From: an uncultured Bacillota bacterium
Lineage (GTDB): Bacteria > Bacillota > Clostridia > Lachnospirales > Lachnospiraceae
Length of the DNA stretch: 64,000 bases
Direction: 5' to 3'
NCBI GenBank assembly: GCA_949291945.1
Contig: CASEXH010000008.1
Span: forward strand, 38,056 to 102,055
A program made the translations under genes and the position numbers. This document shows, in pieces, positions 38,253-48,800 of this stretch. Below the pieces are notes generated by a model. That model was not told the DNA's origin. It made no database searches and worked only from the letters and a program-made list of their open reading frames with translations. Position 1 is the stretch's first letter. Each line of letters starts with the position of its first letter.

Positions 38253-38392
38253 AATTCCTCCTTAATTTCGGCGGCAGACCGGATGGCACGTTGCAAATCT
38301 CAATCTGTCCGCTCTTTTTAGGCCTGCCCCCTTGGCCGGCTGTAGGGGGAAACCTTTGGTTTCATTATATAGCGCCTGATTCCTTTTGAAAA
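38253..38392 (-). promoter_or_regulatory. Promoter and structured leader of the membrane protein gene
   Basis: TTTTCA (38392-38387), a 17-nt spacer and TATAAT (38369-38364) start a leader near 38357. It can form AAACC/GGTTT (38350-38362), CCCCC/GGGGG (38327-38331 with 38345-38349) and, near the start codon, GCGGCAGA (38271-38278) with TCTGTCCGC (38304-38312). I could not match it to a known riboswitch. Confidence 0.45.
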
Positions 38393-38417
38393 CAAAAATC
38401 GCTCGACAAATTCCTGC

Positions 38418-39119
38418 CTAATCCAGCATTCCCATCATATGCTCCACCAGCCGTACACTGTGGAGAATCGCCTGTTTTTCAAAAGTGGGATAGTCCATCT
38501 GGGCGCTGTCATCCGCTTTATCAGAAATTGCCCGGATCACCAGGTACGGAATGTGGTTTAAGTAAGCAGCCTGTCCTATGGCAGCCCCTTCCATCTCTGT
38601 GCAACTTCCCTGGGAAATGGAGAGGATATACGTTTTTTTCTCCTTATCTGCTACAAACTGATCTCCGCTGACTACCCTTCCTTCCCAGACGCCGATCTCC
38701 GGGTTTACCTGGCGGCATGCCTCGCCGGCCAGTTTTCGCAGTCCTTCATCTGCGGGAAAAGCCAGGGTGTCCATTCTGGGGATCTGTCCTGCCGGATAAC
38801 CGAATTCTCTGGCATCCATATCATGCTGCATAGTGTCTGTGGACAGCACAATGTCTCCGATGTTGATCTCTGATCTGAGAGAACCTGCAATTCCTGTATT
38901 GATCACAGCATCCACATAAAAGTCATCCACCAGAATCTGAGCACAGATTCCTGCGTTAACTTTTCCGATGCCCGAACGTACCACAACCGCTTCATGACCT
39001 TTTAACAGTCCATGGAAAAATTCCATTCCGGCCTTTTCCTTAACAGTCACCTCTGTCATTTTTTCCTTTAACATGGAAACTTCTTCTTCCATGGCTCCGA
39101 TGATACCTATCACTTTCAC
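38418..39119 (-). CDS. mtnN: 5'-methylthioadenosine/S-adenosylhomocysteine nucleosidase
   Basis: The product is 233 residues. GIIGAMEEEVSMLKEKM carries the N-terminal catalytic Glu, INTGIAGSL and VVSGDQFV form the purine site, and EMEGAAIGQAAYL and VIRAISDKAD hold the ribose-binding Glu and catalytic Asp. It cleaves adenine from methylthioadenosine and S-adenosylhomocysteine, recycling by-products of methylation and polyamine synthesis and supplying the AI-2 precursor. Confidence 0.97.
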   Translation of the reverse strand: MKVIGIIGAMEEEVSMLKEKMTEVTVKEKAGMEFFHGLLKGHEAVVVRSGIGKVNAGICAQILVDDFYVDAVINTGIAGSLRSEINIGDIVLSTDTMQHDMDAREFGYPAGQIPRMDTLAFPADEGLRKLAGEACRQVNPEIGVWEGRVVSGDQFVADKEKKTYILSISQGSCTEMEGAAIGQAAYLNHIPYLVIRAISDKADDSAQMDYPTFEKQAILHSVRLVEHMMGMLD

Positions 39120-39247
39120 TGTATATCCCTCTCTCTTTCCTGATACTGCTTTTTCAGTTCCTTTTCGCCTCCGGACACTTACAGAACCCGGCAGACTATG
39201 AACTGTAACCTATTTTACACGTTTTGCCCTGTTTTTTCCACTGGCGT

Positions 39248-39276
39248 TTTACTTTTCTTTCCGGTCATGCTATAAT
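39248..39276 (+). promoter_or_regulatory. Promoter of the TSCPD protein gene
   Basis: TTTACT (39248-39253), a 17-nt spacer and perfect TATAAT (39271-39276). Confidence 0.75.
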
Positions 39277-39310
39277 GACTCCGTTAAGTGATCATAAGGA
39301 GGTATAAGAC

Positions 39311-39556
39311 ATGGTTTATAAAACAAAAGGCGTCTGTTCCCGGTCTATCGACATTGAACTGGACGGCGATACAATAAAGTCTGTAAAATTTAACGGAGGC
39401 TGCAACGGCAATACAAAAGGCATTGCCAGCCTGGTACAGGGAATGAAGATCGACGATGTCATCGCAAGATTAAAAGGCACGGACTGCGGCGGAAGAGGTA
39501 CTTCCTGTCCGGATCAGCTTGCCAGAGCTTTAGAGCAGGCCAAAGCCGCTCAGTAA
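39311..39556 (+). CDS. TSCPD domain protein (TIGR03905-type)
   Basis: The product is 81 residues and is essentially a stand-alone TSCPD domain: VCSRSIDIELDGDTIKSVKF, GGCNGNTKGIASLVQGM and TDCGGRGTSCPDQLARAL, with four conserved cysteines. The domain is otherwise found at the C-terminus of B12-dependent ribonucleotide reductases, where it binds metal. The stand-alone form has no proven role. AAGGAGGTATAAGAC precedes the ATG. Confidence 0.92.
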   Translation: MVYKTKGVCSRSIDIELDGDTIKSVKFNGGCNGNTKGIASLVQGMKIDDVIARLKGTDCGGRGTSCPDQLARALEQAKAAQ

Positions 39557-39561
39557 AAGCC

Positions 39562-39661
39562 AGAGGCTCTTCCATTTTTCAAATGTCCGGAGAATCAAAG
39601 ATCCTGGTGCAGACATCAAGGTGTTTGATTCTTGCGGCAGATACAAAATGGAAAAGCCTCT
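39562..39661. terminator. Long bidirectional hairpin between converging genes
   Basis: Outer arms AGAGGCT-C-TTCCATTTT (39562-39578) and AAAATGGAA-A-AGCCTCT (39645-39661) pair with one mismatch; inside, AGAATCAAA (39591-39599) pairs with TTTGATTCT (39624-39632). It serves the TSCPD gene and the EndoQ-helicase gene. Confidence 0.75.
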
Positions 39662-39671
39662 ATTCTTTTCT

Positions 39672-42600
39672 TTATATAAAGTCAAACAGGCTCATCTGCT
39701 CTCCTTCCTCTTCCTGCTGCTTTCTCCCTGCCTTTTCCTCTAAAGCAAGTTCTTCTGGTATATCTTTCAGAAAGGAAGAGGGCTCTTCGACATAGGTGAG
39801 GATCAGCTGATCCCTTGCCCTTGTCATTCCAACGAAGAAAAGTCGTCTCTCTTCTTCCAGGTCTGTGGGATAGTCCTCTTTTTCCAGAGGAAGGACTCCC
39901 TGCTGTACCCCACAAAGAAATACAAGGGGAAATTCCAGCCCTTTAGAACCATGAAGGGTCATCAGAGAAACCGCTCCGGCGCTGTAGCTTTTCTGAGGCC
40001 GGCGGATCAGATCCCCTTCTTCTCCCAGGGACAGGTCCTGGAGAAATTCCTCCATGGTTGAATAAGAAAGGGTCATCTGGCAAAGCCTGGTCATACTCTG
40101 ATTTTTCTGCAGGTTCATGTCCTCCTGCCAGGACTTCAGGATCTTTTCCGGTCTGCCTTTCTTCATCAGGGGCAGATACTTTCTCTTGGCCTCCTGATAC
40201 ACACTGTCGGCCATTTCCGTGTCCTCCAGTCCCCACAGAAGCTTCAGGGCAAGTTCCCTGGCCTGGGTGTTTTCCTCTGTCAGACTTTTAAAGAAACTTA
40301 TGGTTCCCCTCACTGCAGGATCCAGGAGAAAATCTTCTCTTCCCACAGTCACATAGGGAATTCCTTCTTTCGCCAGGCATTTCTCCAGGATCCGGAACTG
40401 CCGGTGAGTCCTGCAGAGGACTGCGATATCCGAAAAGCTTCTCTGACGCCGTTCTGTTTCCGTTTCATATCCTTTCTGAACTTCCAGCATATCCAGGCCC
40501 CCTGTCTGCCTGTTGATCTCTTTTGCTACAAAGATCCCCTCTGAAAGATCCGAAGCAGCCTCTACAATCCGAAGCTTTTCGCCCTGGCCTCTGTGGGCCT
40601 TCAGATGTCTGGCCTCGCCCGGATTCCGGGAGATCACCGTCGTGGCAGCTTCCACTACTGTAGAAACCGACCGGTAGTTCTCCTCCAAATAAATCAGCCT
40701 GGTATCCGGCCGGTCTTCTTTCAGCCGGTCAAAGCACCTGGAGTCGGAACCACGGAATCCGTAAATAGCCTGGTCCGGATCTCCGATGACAAAGATCTCA
40801 CGTCCTCCTTTGGCCCATTCCAGCATGAGCCTGTACTGTACAGGGTTTACATCCTGAAATTCATCTACAAGAAGATAGGTAAATCTTTTCTTACATTCAT
40901 CTTCCATCTGGAAAGACCTAGCAAGATTCAGAGCTTTTAGGAGAAGATCATCAAAGTCCGCCAGGTTCCTGACCTTTAACAGTTCCTGATAATGGGTAAA
41001 AGCTTCTTCCCAGACCTGATCGGGAAATGCTCTTTCTTGCGGGGCCGATTTATACAGAGAAATTTCTGAGAGAAAGTCTCTTACAGAAACCTTCAGGTTC
41101 CAGGTATCGATGGTCTCCTGAGCCAGTTCTTTTACCTGGATCTCATCAGCCAGAGAAAAATGTTCTCCCTCAGCCCTCAGCACATCCAGGCAGATGGAAT
41201 GGAAAGTTCCGATCTGAAGCTGTTTCAGGGCTCTTTTGTTTCCCAGTTCCTTCTCCAGACGCTCTCTCATCTCCTGAGCTGCTTTGTTGGTAAAGGTCAC
41301 TGCTGTGATCTGGGAAGGCTTTACCTTTCTTCGCTCTATAAGGTAAAGAATCTTCTCGATAAGTGTCTTGGTCTTTCCTGTACCCGGTCCTGCAAGAACG
41401 GCGGTAACGGGATGGATACTCTCCACTGCTTCCTGCTGCCTCTGGTTAAGCTCAGGAAGAGGTTCCAGGATGTTTTCCTTCTCTTTGGCAAGAGAATCTT
41501 TGGAAGGCTCTGTCACAGCTTTTCCCTTCCCTGGTCTGTTGGAAACCTGTATTTCCCTGTCTTTCTGATCTGTCTGGATTCCAGACAGGTCTTCAAGTTC
41601 AAATCCGTCAAAAAGACTGATCTGTCCCTGGGTATCCTCCAGCTCCCTTCCTCTGAAAAGCTTAATAGTACCGTATTCTCCGTCAAAACCCGGATGACGT
41701 TCTACCTGGCCTTCCCTGAGCCTGCGGATACCTTCTCCTATGAAATATCCCGCCTGGTTCTGAATGTCTTCCACCGGTACGTTCCGAAGGATCTCAAACT
41801 CCGGTCCCAGATTTTTCAGCATTTCACCGTAAACCTTTTCTGTCTTGGCGCTGGCCGCCGAATGGCCTGTGGCCTGGGCGATCAGCTCCGGCAGAGGCAT
41901 AAGAGATTCAAAAGCCTTTGCATTTTTTCTCACAAAGCCCCGGGGCCGGTCTGCCAGTTCTTCCACCCGGTGTTCCACTCCGATGGTCAGCTTCCGCCCG
42001 CAGACAGGGCAGCGTCCCTGATATGCTTTTGTCTGAGCCGGGGAAAGACAAAGGTGACATTTTCTGTGGCCGTCATAGTGATATTTTCCTTCCTCCGGGA
42101 AAAACTCAATAGTTCCCTCAAGGCCTTCTCCTGTCTGAATGGCTTTCCAAAGCCCTTCATAGGAAAGTTCCGTATCCATCAGGTTGGCCTCCCGGCCCAG
42201 TTTTCCCGGGGAATGGGCATCCGAATTGGAGATGAGCTGAAATCTGTCCAGAGCAGAAACCCGCCAGTTCATGGGAGGATCTGAAGAAAGGCCTGTCTCC
42301 ACTGCATGGATATGAGGGGTCAGATCCTCAAAGCATTCCTCCACGGTGTCAAACCCGGAAAATGCACCGAACATGGCAAAATGCGGGGTCCAGATATGGG
42401 CCGGCACAAAGATTCCCTCTGAGACGGTTTCCAGGAGGATCTCCAGAAGATCCCGGCAGTCCAGACCCAGAATCGGCCTTCCGTCAGAATGGATATTTCC
42501 GATCTCCTCTAATCGGGCGGAAAGCCTATCTGCTTCCTCCAGTCCGGGCAGGATCAGCAGATTGTGTACTTTTCTGGTCTTATCATTCTTCTTATAGATA

Positions 42601-42878
42601 GAACTGATCTCTCCGGTTACCACAAATCTGGGGACTATAGTATCGGGGATCATGGCATCCCGGATCTGATATTCTTTCTTCAGTTTATACAGACCGTTGC
42701 CTTCAGGTTCCAGTTTTTCCTTAAGTTCTTCCCTCCACTGGGGATGGGTAAAATCTCCGGTTCCCACTAGGTGAATACCTTTTTTCCTGGCCCACAGGTC
42801 CAGATGTTCCGGATCGCCTTCCTTGCTGGTAGCTCTGGAAAAGCGGGAATGGATATGTAAATCCGATATATAATACAT
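39672..42878 (-). CDS. EndoQ-like PHP nuclease fused to a UvrD-family helicase
   Basis: The product is 1068 residues. Residues 1-~415 match EndoQ (TIGR00375 PHP family): DLHIHSRFSRA metal site, VGTGDFTHPQW, NSDAHSPGKLG, and a four-cysteine zinc finger CHLC...CPVCGR near 275-297. Residues ~475-1050 are a complete SF1A helicase: AGPGTGKTKTL, DEFQDVNPVQ, GDPDQAIYGFRG, MTLHGSKGLEF and VGMTRARDQL. EndoQ nicks DNA 5' of deaminated bases and abasic sites; the helicase could then open the strand. QISLF (419-423, end of the nuclease half) and QMSLF (1061-1065, extreme C-terminus) both fit the bacterial sliding-clamp motif. The combined activity is inferred. Confidence 0.9.
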   Translation of the reverse strand: MYYISDLHIHSRFSRATSKEGDPEHLDLWARKKGIHLVGTGDFTHPQWREELKEKLEPEGNGLYKLKKEYQIRDAMIPDTIVPRFVVTGEISSIYKKNDKTRKVHNLLILPGLEEADRLSARLEEIGNIHSDGRPILGLDCRDLLEILLETVSEGIFVPAHIWTPHFAMFGAFSGFDTVEECFEDLTPHIHAVETGLSSDPPMNWRVSALDRFQLISNSDAHSPGKLGREANLMDTELSYEGLWKAIQTGEGLEGTIEFFPEEGKYHYDGHRKCHLCLSPAQTKAYQGRCPVCGRKLTIGVEHRVEELADRPRGFVRKNAKAFESLMPLPELIAQATGHSAASAKTEKVYGEMLKNLGPEFEILRNVPVEDIQNQAGYFIGEGIRRLREGQVERHPGFDGEYGTIKLFRGRELEDTQGQISLFDGFELEDLSGIQTDQKDREIQVSNRPGKGKAVTEPSKDSLAKEKENILEPLPELNQRQQEAVESIHPVTAVLAGPGTGKTKTLIEKILYLIERRKVKPSQITAVTFTNKAAQEMRERLEKELGNKRALKQLQIGTFHSICLDVLRAEGEHFSLADEIQVKELAQETIDTWNLKVSVRDFLSEISLYKSAPQERAFPDQVWEEAFTHYQELLKVRNLADFDDLLLKALNLARSFQMEDECKKRFTYLLVDEFQDVNPVQYRLMLEWAKGGREIFVIGDPDQAIYGFRGSDSRCFDRLKEDRPDTRLIYLEENYRSVSTVVEAATTVISRNPGEARHLKAHRGQGEKLRIVEAASDLSEGIFVAKEINRQTGGLDMLEVQKGYETETERRQRSFSDIAVLCRTHRQFRILEKCLAKEGIPYVTVGREDFLLDPAVRGTISFFKSLTEENTQARELALKLLWGLEDTEMADSVYQEAKRKYLPLMKKGRPEKILKSWQEDMNLQKNQSMTRLCQMTLSYSTMEEFLQDLSLGEEGDLIRRPQKSYSAGAVSLMTLHGSKGLEFPLVFLCGVQQGVLPLEKEDYPTDLEEERRLFFVGMTRARDQLILTYVEEPSSFLKDIPEELALEEKAGRKQQEEEGEQMSLFDFI

Positions 42879-43091
42879 AAGCGTAACCTTCTTCTTTCGT
42901 ATTTTGGATACTATTATACTCCTCTTCTTCAGGAAGGGGCAAGGAAGAAAGGGACTGGAACTATGAGGTTTGGATTGCTTTTTTATATCCGCAGAACTAT
43001 ACTATGGATAGCTGATATTAACATCACAGATAATTCTGCTGTCCGGATGCCTGCACTGCCGGAACAGCAGCAGATAGGGGGACATACATAT

Positions 43092-44456
43092 ATGAGCAGT
43101 CATTCTTCAGCAGTTTCTATGACAACAGGTCCTATTTGGAAAAGGATCATTTTTTTTGCCATACCGCTTTTCTTCGGCAATCTCTTTCAACAGCTTTATA
43201 ACACCGCAGACTCCCTCATCGTAGGAAGATTTCTTGGAAGTACCGCCTTAGCAGCGGTAAGTTCCTCGGGAAATCTCATCTTCCTCATGGTGGGATTTTT
43301 TAACGGCCTTGCTGTAGGGGCAGGAGTTGTGGTAGCCAAATATTATGGAGCCAAAAAGTTCCATATTGTACAGAGGACCATTCATACTATCATGGCTCTG
43401 GGACTTATCTCCGGGATCCTGCTGACTATCGTAGGCGTTCTGGCCGCTCCCCAGATCCTGGTGCTCATGGGAACCCCTTCGGAAGTCCTGCCCAATTCCA
43501 TCACTTACTTCCGTATCTATTTCGCCGGTTCCCTGGCCTTTGTCATGTATAACTTCATGGTAGGAATCCTTCAGTCTGTGGGAGACAGCCGTCATCCCCT
43601 GATCTATCTGGTGATCTCTTCCATTGTAAATATTGTCCTGGACCTTCTTTTCGTAGGAGTTTTCCACTTAGGGGTAGGTTCCGCCGCCCTGGCTACCATT
43701 ATTTCTCAGTTTATCAGTGCTTTTCTCTGTCTGCGGCAGCTGATGAAAAGTCCTGAGGAATACCGGGTCCGCCTTTCCAGGATCAAGATCGACGTTCTGG
43801 TCCTACGGCAGATCATTTCCAACGGCCTTCCTGCAGGACTGCAGAATTCCATTATTTCTCTGGCGAATGTAGTGGTGCAGTCCAACATTAACAAATTCGG
43901 AGAAATGGCAGTGGCAGGCTGCGGCTCTTATTCTAAGGTGGAGGGCTTCGGTTTCCTTCCCATCACCTGCTTTGCCCTGGCGCTCACCACCTTTATCAGT
44001 CAGAATCTGGGGGCAAAGGAATACAGCCGTGCCAAGAAAGGAGCCGTTTTCGGAGTCTTCTGTTCTATTACTATTGCAGAGCTGATCGGCCTGGTGATCT
44101 ATGGTCTTGCGCCTGTGCTGATCTCCGCTTTCAGCAGCACCCCAGAAGTCATCTCCTATGGAACGGCACAAGCTCATGTGGCTACCTTGTTTTATTTTCT
44201 CCTGGCATTCTCCCACTGCATGGCGGGAATCCTCCGGGGAGCGGGAAAGTCCACTGTGCCAATGCTGGTCATGCTGGTATGCTGGTGTATCATCCGTGTC
44301 ACCTACATTACCATTACCGTTCATCTTATCCCTGACATCAGGGTGATCTTCTGGGCTTATCCGTTAACCTGGACTTTAAGTTCCATTGTATTCCTGATCT
44401 ATTTCCTGAAGTCCGACTGGCTCCATGCCTTCGAAAAAAATAAAAACCGGGAATAA
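43092..44456 (+). CDS. MATE family multidrug exporter
   Basis: The product is 454 residues with twelve predicted membrane helices. The MatE signatures are PLFFGNLFQQLYNTADSLIV near the N-terminus and the second-half repeat GLPAGLQNSIISLANVVVQS. It would exchange Na+ or H+ for drugs or metabolites. The ATG at 43092 is chosen because GGGGGA lies upstream and the N-terminus then matches the family; the frame is open 43 codons further, within low-quality sequence. Confidence 0.92.
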   Translation: MSSHSSAVSMTTGPIWKRIIFFAIPLFFGNLFQQLYNTADSLIVGRFLGSTALAAVSSSGNLIFLMVGFFNGLAVGAGVVVAKYYGAKKFHIVQRTIHTIMALGLISGILLTIVGVLAAPQILVLMGTPSEVLPNSITYFRIYFAGSLAFVMYNFMVGILQSVGDSRHPLIYLVISSIVNIVLDLLFVGVFHLGVGSAALATIISQFISAFLCLRQLMKSPEEYRVRLSRIKIDVLVLRQIISNGLPAGLQNSIISLANVVVQSNINKFGEMAVAGCGSYSKVEGFGFLPITCFALALTTFISQNLGAKEYSRAKKGAVFGVFCSITIAELIGLVIYGLAPVLISAFSSTPEVISYGTAQAHVATLFYFLLAFSHCMAGILRGAGKSTVPMLVMLVCWCIIRVTYITITVHLIPDIRVIFWAYPLTWTLSSIVFLIYFLKSDWLHAFEKNKNRE

Positions 44457-44483
44457 AATCGTTTATCAGACATCTACAAAAAA

Positions 44484-44518
44484 CGCCTGTTCCATAGTAT
44501 CCATCTATGGAACAGGCG
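44484..44518. terminator. Bidirectional terminator between matE and prsA-like genes
   Basis: CGCCTGTTCCATAG (44484-44497) pairs perfectly with CTATGGAACAGGCG (44505-44518). Confidence 0.88.
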
Positions 44519-44525
44519 CTTATAC

Positions 44526-45719
44526 TTATTCCTGTGCTTCCGTACTGTCTGCGGATCCCTCTGCTGTATCTCCTGCCGTATCTTCTACAGACTCTGTATC
44601 CTCTTCCGTACTTTCTGCAGTATCCGCAGTACTGTCGGTGCTGTCCTCTGCAGACTCTTCTGTCTCAGCCTGCTTAATGGTAAACTGTTCTGTATCTGTG
44701 AGAGTAACCTTTTCCCATTCTTTATCGTTCACCGTAATGTCAGTCTCGTCTTTCCACTGGGACAGCAGGTCATTGTAAGCTTCCTGCTGCCTGTCGGACA
44801 CAATGGACTCTTTTTGCTGGTCTGTAGCTTCCCGGTCCAGAACACTGTCCATTCTCACTACGAAATAGGCGTTCTCGCCCTCCACGACTTCACCGTATAC
44901 CTGTCCATCCTGAAGAGTTCTGGCCGCTTCCTTCAGCTTATCATCTAAGAGAGTATCATCATCCCCAAAGGTATTATCCACTGCGCTGAGATCTTCGCTG
45001 ACTCCCTGGGCAATAGCATCCATATCAGCGCTGGCCGGATCTGCAGAAGCCTGCAGCTGATCCAGGATAGCCTGAGCCTGATCTTTCTTGGCCTGTTTTT
45101 CTTCATCGGTAAGAGGTGTAGTGGTTCCATCATCATTCTGGGTATCGCTGATATCAATCCGGCAATAAGTGATCCTGCTCTGGGCAGCCTCAGAATCATC
45201 CACATTGGTATCCACATCTGCCACCATAGGATCGTACATTTTCGTCTGATAGGTGTAAAGCTCCAGGAGAGACTCTACATCAGACTGAGAAACCGCTAAA
45301 GACTGGATAGTCTCCTCTGTGTTGGCATCCATGAAAGCCTGTGCAGCTTCTTCGATCTTGCTCTGCTCCTCTTCGGAAATGGTCACATCATAATCGGCCG
45401 CATGCTGCTTCTGAACCAGCATATTCTCCAGTTCATCCAGCACATTGGCTTTGGTTGTATCTCCGTAAGTTTCACCTTCACCTGCGTCCTGAGACCAGAT
45501 CCCGCTGGTGCTGCCTCCCATCATAGAATAATAGGAAAGCATGGTCGCCTGGTTCATTCTCAGCATCAGGTTGCCTGTTCCTACAGTTACGGTATCTTCT
45601 CCTGATGTAAGGAGCGGCTGGGTTCCATCCACCTGGCTGTTGCCGCAGCCTGCCAGGGAGGCGGTTCCCAAAGCTCCCGCCAGAAGAACACCTGTGATTT
45701 TCTTTGCTGCTTTATTCAT
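44526..45719 (-). CDS. PrsA/SurA-like foldase lipoprotein
   Basis: The product is 397 residues. A lipoprotein signal with LAGC places Cys25 at the lipidated end. A SurA_N-like helical region (LDELENMLVQKQHAADYDVT, SEEEQSKIEEAAQAFMDA) surrounds a parvulin-like middle domain (ITYCRIDI, FVVRMDSVLDREATDQQKES). The last ~55 residues are a low-complexity Glu/Ser/Thr/Asp tail. It would help fold exported proteins at the outer face of the membrane. It follows mfd, as in the usual Firmicute order. Confidence 0.85.
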   Translation of the reverse strand: MNKAAKKITGVLLAGALGTASLAGCGNSQVDGTQPLLTSGEDTVTVGTGNLMLRMNQATMLSYYSMMGGSTSGIWSQDAGEGETYGDTTKANVLDELENMLVQKQHAADYDVTISEEEQSKIEEAAQAFMDANTEETIQSLAVSQSDVESLLELYTYQTKMYDPMVADVDTNVDDSEAAQSRITYCRIDISDTQNDDGTTTPLTDEEKQAKKDQAQAILDQLQASADPASADMDAIAQGVSEDLSAVDNTFGDDDTLLDDKLKEAARTLQDGQVYGEVVEGENAYFVVRMDSVLDREATDQQKESIVSDRQQEAYNDLLSQWKDETDITVNDKEWEKVTLTDTEQFTIKQAETEESAEDSTDSTADTAESTEEDTESVEDTAGDTAEGSADSTEAQE

Positions 45720-45853
45720 AATTCCCTCCTGTAGTTTCTAAAAATGTCCTTTACCCATTATAGACGTATTTATCTCTTGAAGCAAGATGGATTTTCTCCG
45801 AAAAGGTGAACATCCTGTGAAAGTTCCGGCAGGGTTCCATGCCTGGACACACT

Positions 45854-48800
45854 TCAATCCTCTGCCAGGAGCCGAAAATCTGTCAGTACATTGTTCAGAA
45901 CCTCCAGCACATCCAATGTTTCTTTGGGTCTTCTGCCCTTGAGGGAAACCTGGAAGTAGGGAGGCTCTTCCAAGTGCATCTTCATATTGTTCTTATATTT
46001 CTCCAAGATTTTTGGAAATCCTGAAGGATCCAGTTTAGCCCGTTTAAACATGGTGATCTTCACATCTTTTCCTGTCTGTTTGATCTCTGTGATATAAGCC
46101 TTATGGGCCAAAGCTTTTAAAGCTGCAATAGCCAGTAGGTTCTCCACCGCTTTAGGAGGTTCTCCAAATCGGTCTAAAAGCTCTTCCAGCATATCCTCAT
46201 ATTCTTCCTGAGACTCAATACCAGCAATTCTTTTGTAGATATCCAACTTCTGGTATTCATTGGGAATATATTTAGGCGGAATAAAGGCGTTCAGCTCCAG
46301 ATCCACAGAGGTCTCAAATTCCTCCTGCTGTTTGATACCTTTTGCCTCTTTTACCGCCTCATCCAGCATCTTGCAGTACAGGTCATAGCCTACTGCCTGC
46401 ATATGGCCATGCTGTTCTGCACCCAAAAGATTTCCTGCTCCCCGGATCTCCAGATCCCGCATGGCGATCTTAAATCCGCTACCCAGGTCGGTAAATTCCC
46501 GGATGGCATGGAGACGTTTCTCCGCCACTTCTTTCAGCATTTTATTTCTTCGGTACATAAGAAAGGCGTAGGCCGTCCGGTTGGAACGTCCCACCCGTCC
46601 CCGAAGCTGATAGAGCTGGGAAAGGCCCATCTGGTCCGCATCATGGACGATCATAGTATTGGCATTGGAAATATCCAGACCTGTTTCAATAATCGTAGTA
46701 GAAACCAGTACATCAATCTCTCCATTGATAAATCCGTACATGATTTTCTCCAGCTGATGTTCCCGCATCTGCCCATGGGCAAAAGCCACGCTGGCCTCCG
46801 GCACCAGCTTTGCTATCCGATTGGTGATCTCGTCAATGTCATTTACCCGGTTGTATACATAGTATACCTGGCCTCCTCTGGCCAGTTCTCTGGTTATGGC
46901 TTCCCTGACCAGCTCCTCGTTATACTCCATAACAAAAGTCTGGATAGGCATTCTGTCCATAGGCGCTTCTTCCAGCACACTCATATCCCGGATACCGATA
47001 AGGCTCATATGAAGAGTTCTGGGAATGGGGGTGGCGGTCAAGGTCAGCACATCCACATTTTCCTTCAGCTTTTTGATCTTTTCTTTATGGGTAACTCCGA
47101 ACCGCTGCTCTTCATCAATAATCAGCAGTCCCAGATCTTTAAAACAGACATCTTTTGAAAGAAGCCGATGGGTGCCTATAACAATATCCACCTGGCCTTT
47201 TTTCAAGTCTTCAATGGTCTTCTTCTGCTCTGCTGCTGTCCGGAATCTGCACATCAGATCGATACGCACAGGGAAATCCTTCATCCTCTGGACAAATGTA
47301 TTATAATGCTGCTGGGCCAGGATCGTAGTGGGTACCAGATACACTACCTGCTTGCTCTCCTGGACTGCCTTAAAAGCCGCCCGGATAGCTATCTCCGTCT
47401 TTCCGTAGCCCACATCTCCGCAGATCAGACGGTCCATGATCTTGGTACTTTCCATATCCTCTTTCGTAGCTTCTATAGCTGCCAGCTGATCCTCTGTCTC
47501 TTCAAAGGGAAACATTTCCTCAAATTCCCGCTGCCATACCGTATCTTTTCCATACTGGTAGCCGGACTGGGCCTGCCTTGCAGCGTATAAGGCCACCAGA
47601 TCCTTTGCGATATTTTTGACTGCCCCTTTTACCTTTGACTTGGTTCTGTTCCAGTCCTGAGTTCCCAGCTTGTTCAGCTTTGGCGCCTTTGCATCAGCTC
47701 CTGCATATTTCTGAAGGAGATCCAGCTGATTTGGAAGGATATACAAGGTACTGTTATCTCCATATTCGATCTTAATGTAGTCCTTTGCCACCCGGTCAAC
47801 TTCGATCTTCTCAATTCCTTTATAAATTCCCAGCCCGTGATTTTCATGGACTACATAGTCTCCAATACTCAGTTCGCTGAAGTTCTGGATCTTTTTGCCG
47901 CTGTATTCTGTCTTCTTCCGCTTTTTCTTCTTTTCCTGTCCGAAAATATCTGTCTCTGTGATCAGTACAAATTTAACAAGAGGATACTCAAATCCCCGCT
48001 TTGCGTGCCCGAAGGCTGTCATGATCTCTCCCGGAGCGATCACCCGGTCCATATCTTCTGTATAAAAACTGTTTAATCCTTCCTGGCTTAAATCTTTTGC
48101 CAGTCTGGCAGCCCTGGTCCGGGAGGGGGAAAGCAGGAGGACCTGATAGCCGTTTTTCTTAAAATATTCCATGTCCTTTACCAGCAGTTCAAAACTGTTG
48201 TTATAAGGGCTTACAGACTTTACTGTAGTGTAAAACTGCTCCCGGATATCCCAGTCTCCTTTCTGCTGCTCTATAGTACACAAGGATACGCAGTTTTTCT
48301 TATTGATATTCTGGATGGTCTGTCTGCAGGGCATAAGGATATCGGTCTGTCCCGCCAGAAGATATCCCTTCTCCAGCCGGTGCTCCATACTTTCCCGGAA
48401 TTCCGTCTCAATGGCCTTTCCCTGTTCCGCCAGACGGTTGGTCTCGTCCAGGAACACCAGGGTATCTTCTGTCGAAAAATAATCCAGAAAGGTCACCGCA
48501 TCCTTATAGAAATACCGGATAAAATGCTCTGCTGCAGAAAAGTCCTGATATTCTTTCAGACTGTCTACCGCTTCTTCCACCATATTATTCAGCCGGGCGC
48601 CTTCTTCTGTGAGAAAATCATCCCGTAACCTCTTTACCATGGCCTTTTTCTCTTTTTCAATGGCCTTCAGCCCTTTTTCCAGAACCTCTTGGTCAAGGAC
48701 CATTTCCGCCGCCGGATATATGGTAACCTCTTCCAGATTTTCTATGGAGCGCTGGCTTTCAGGGTCAAAGCTGCGGATGGAATCAATCTCATCTCCCCAT

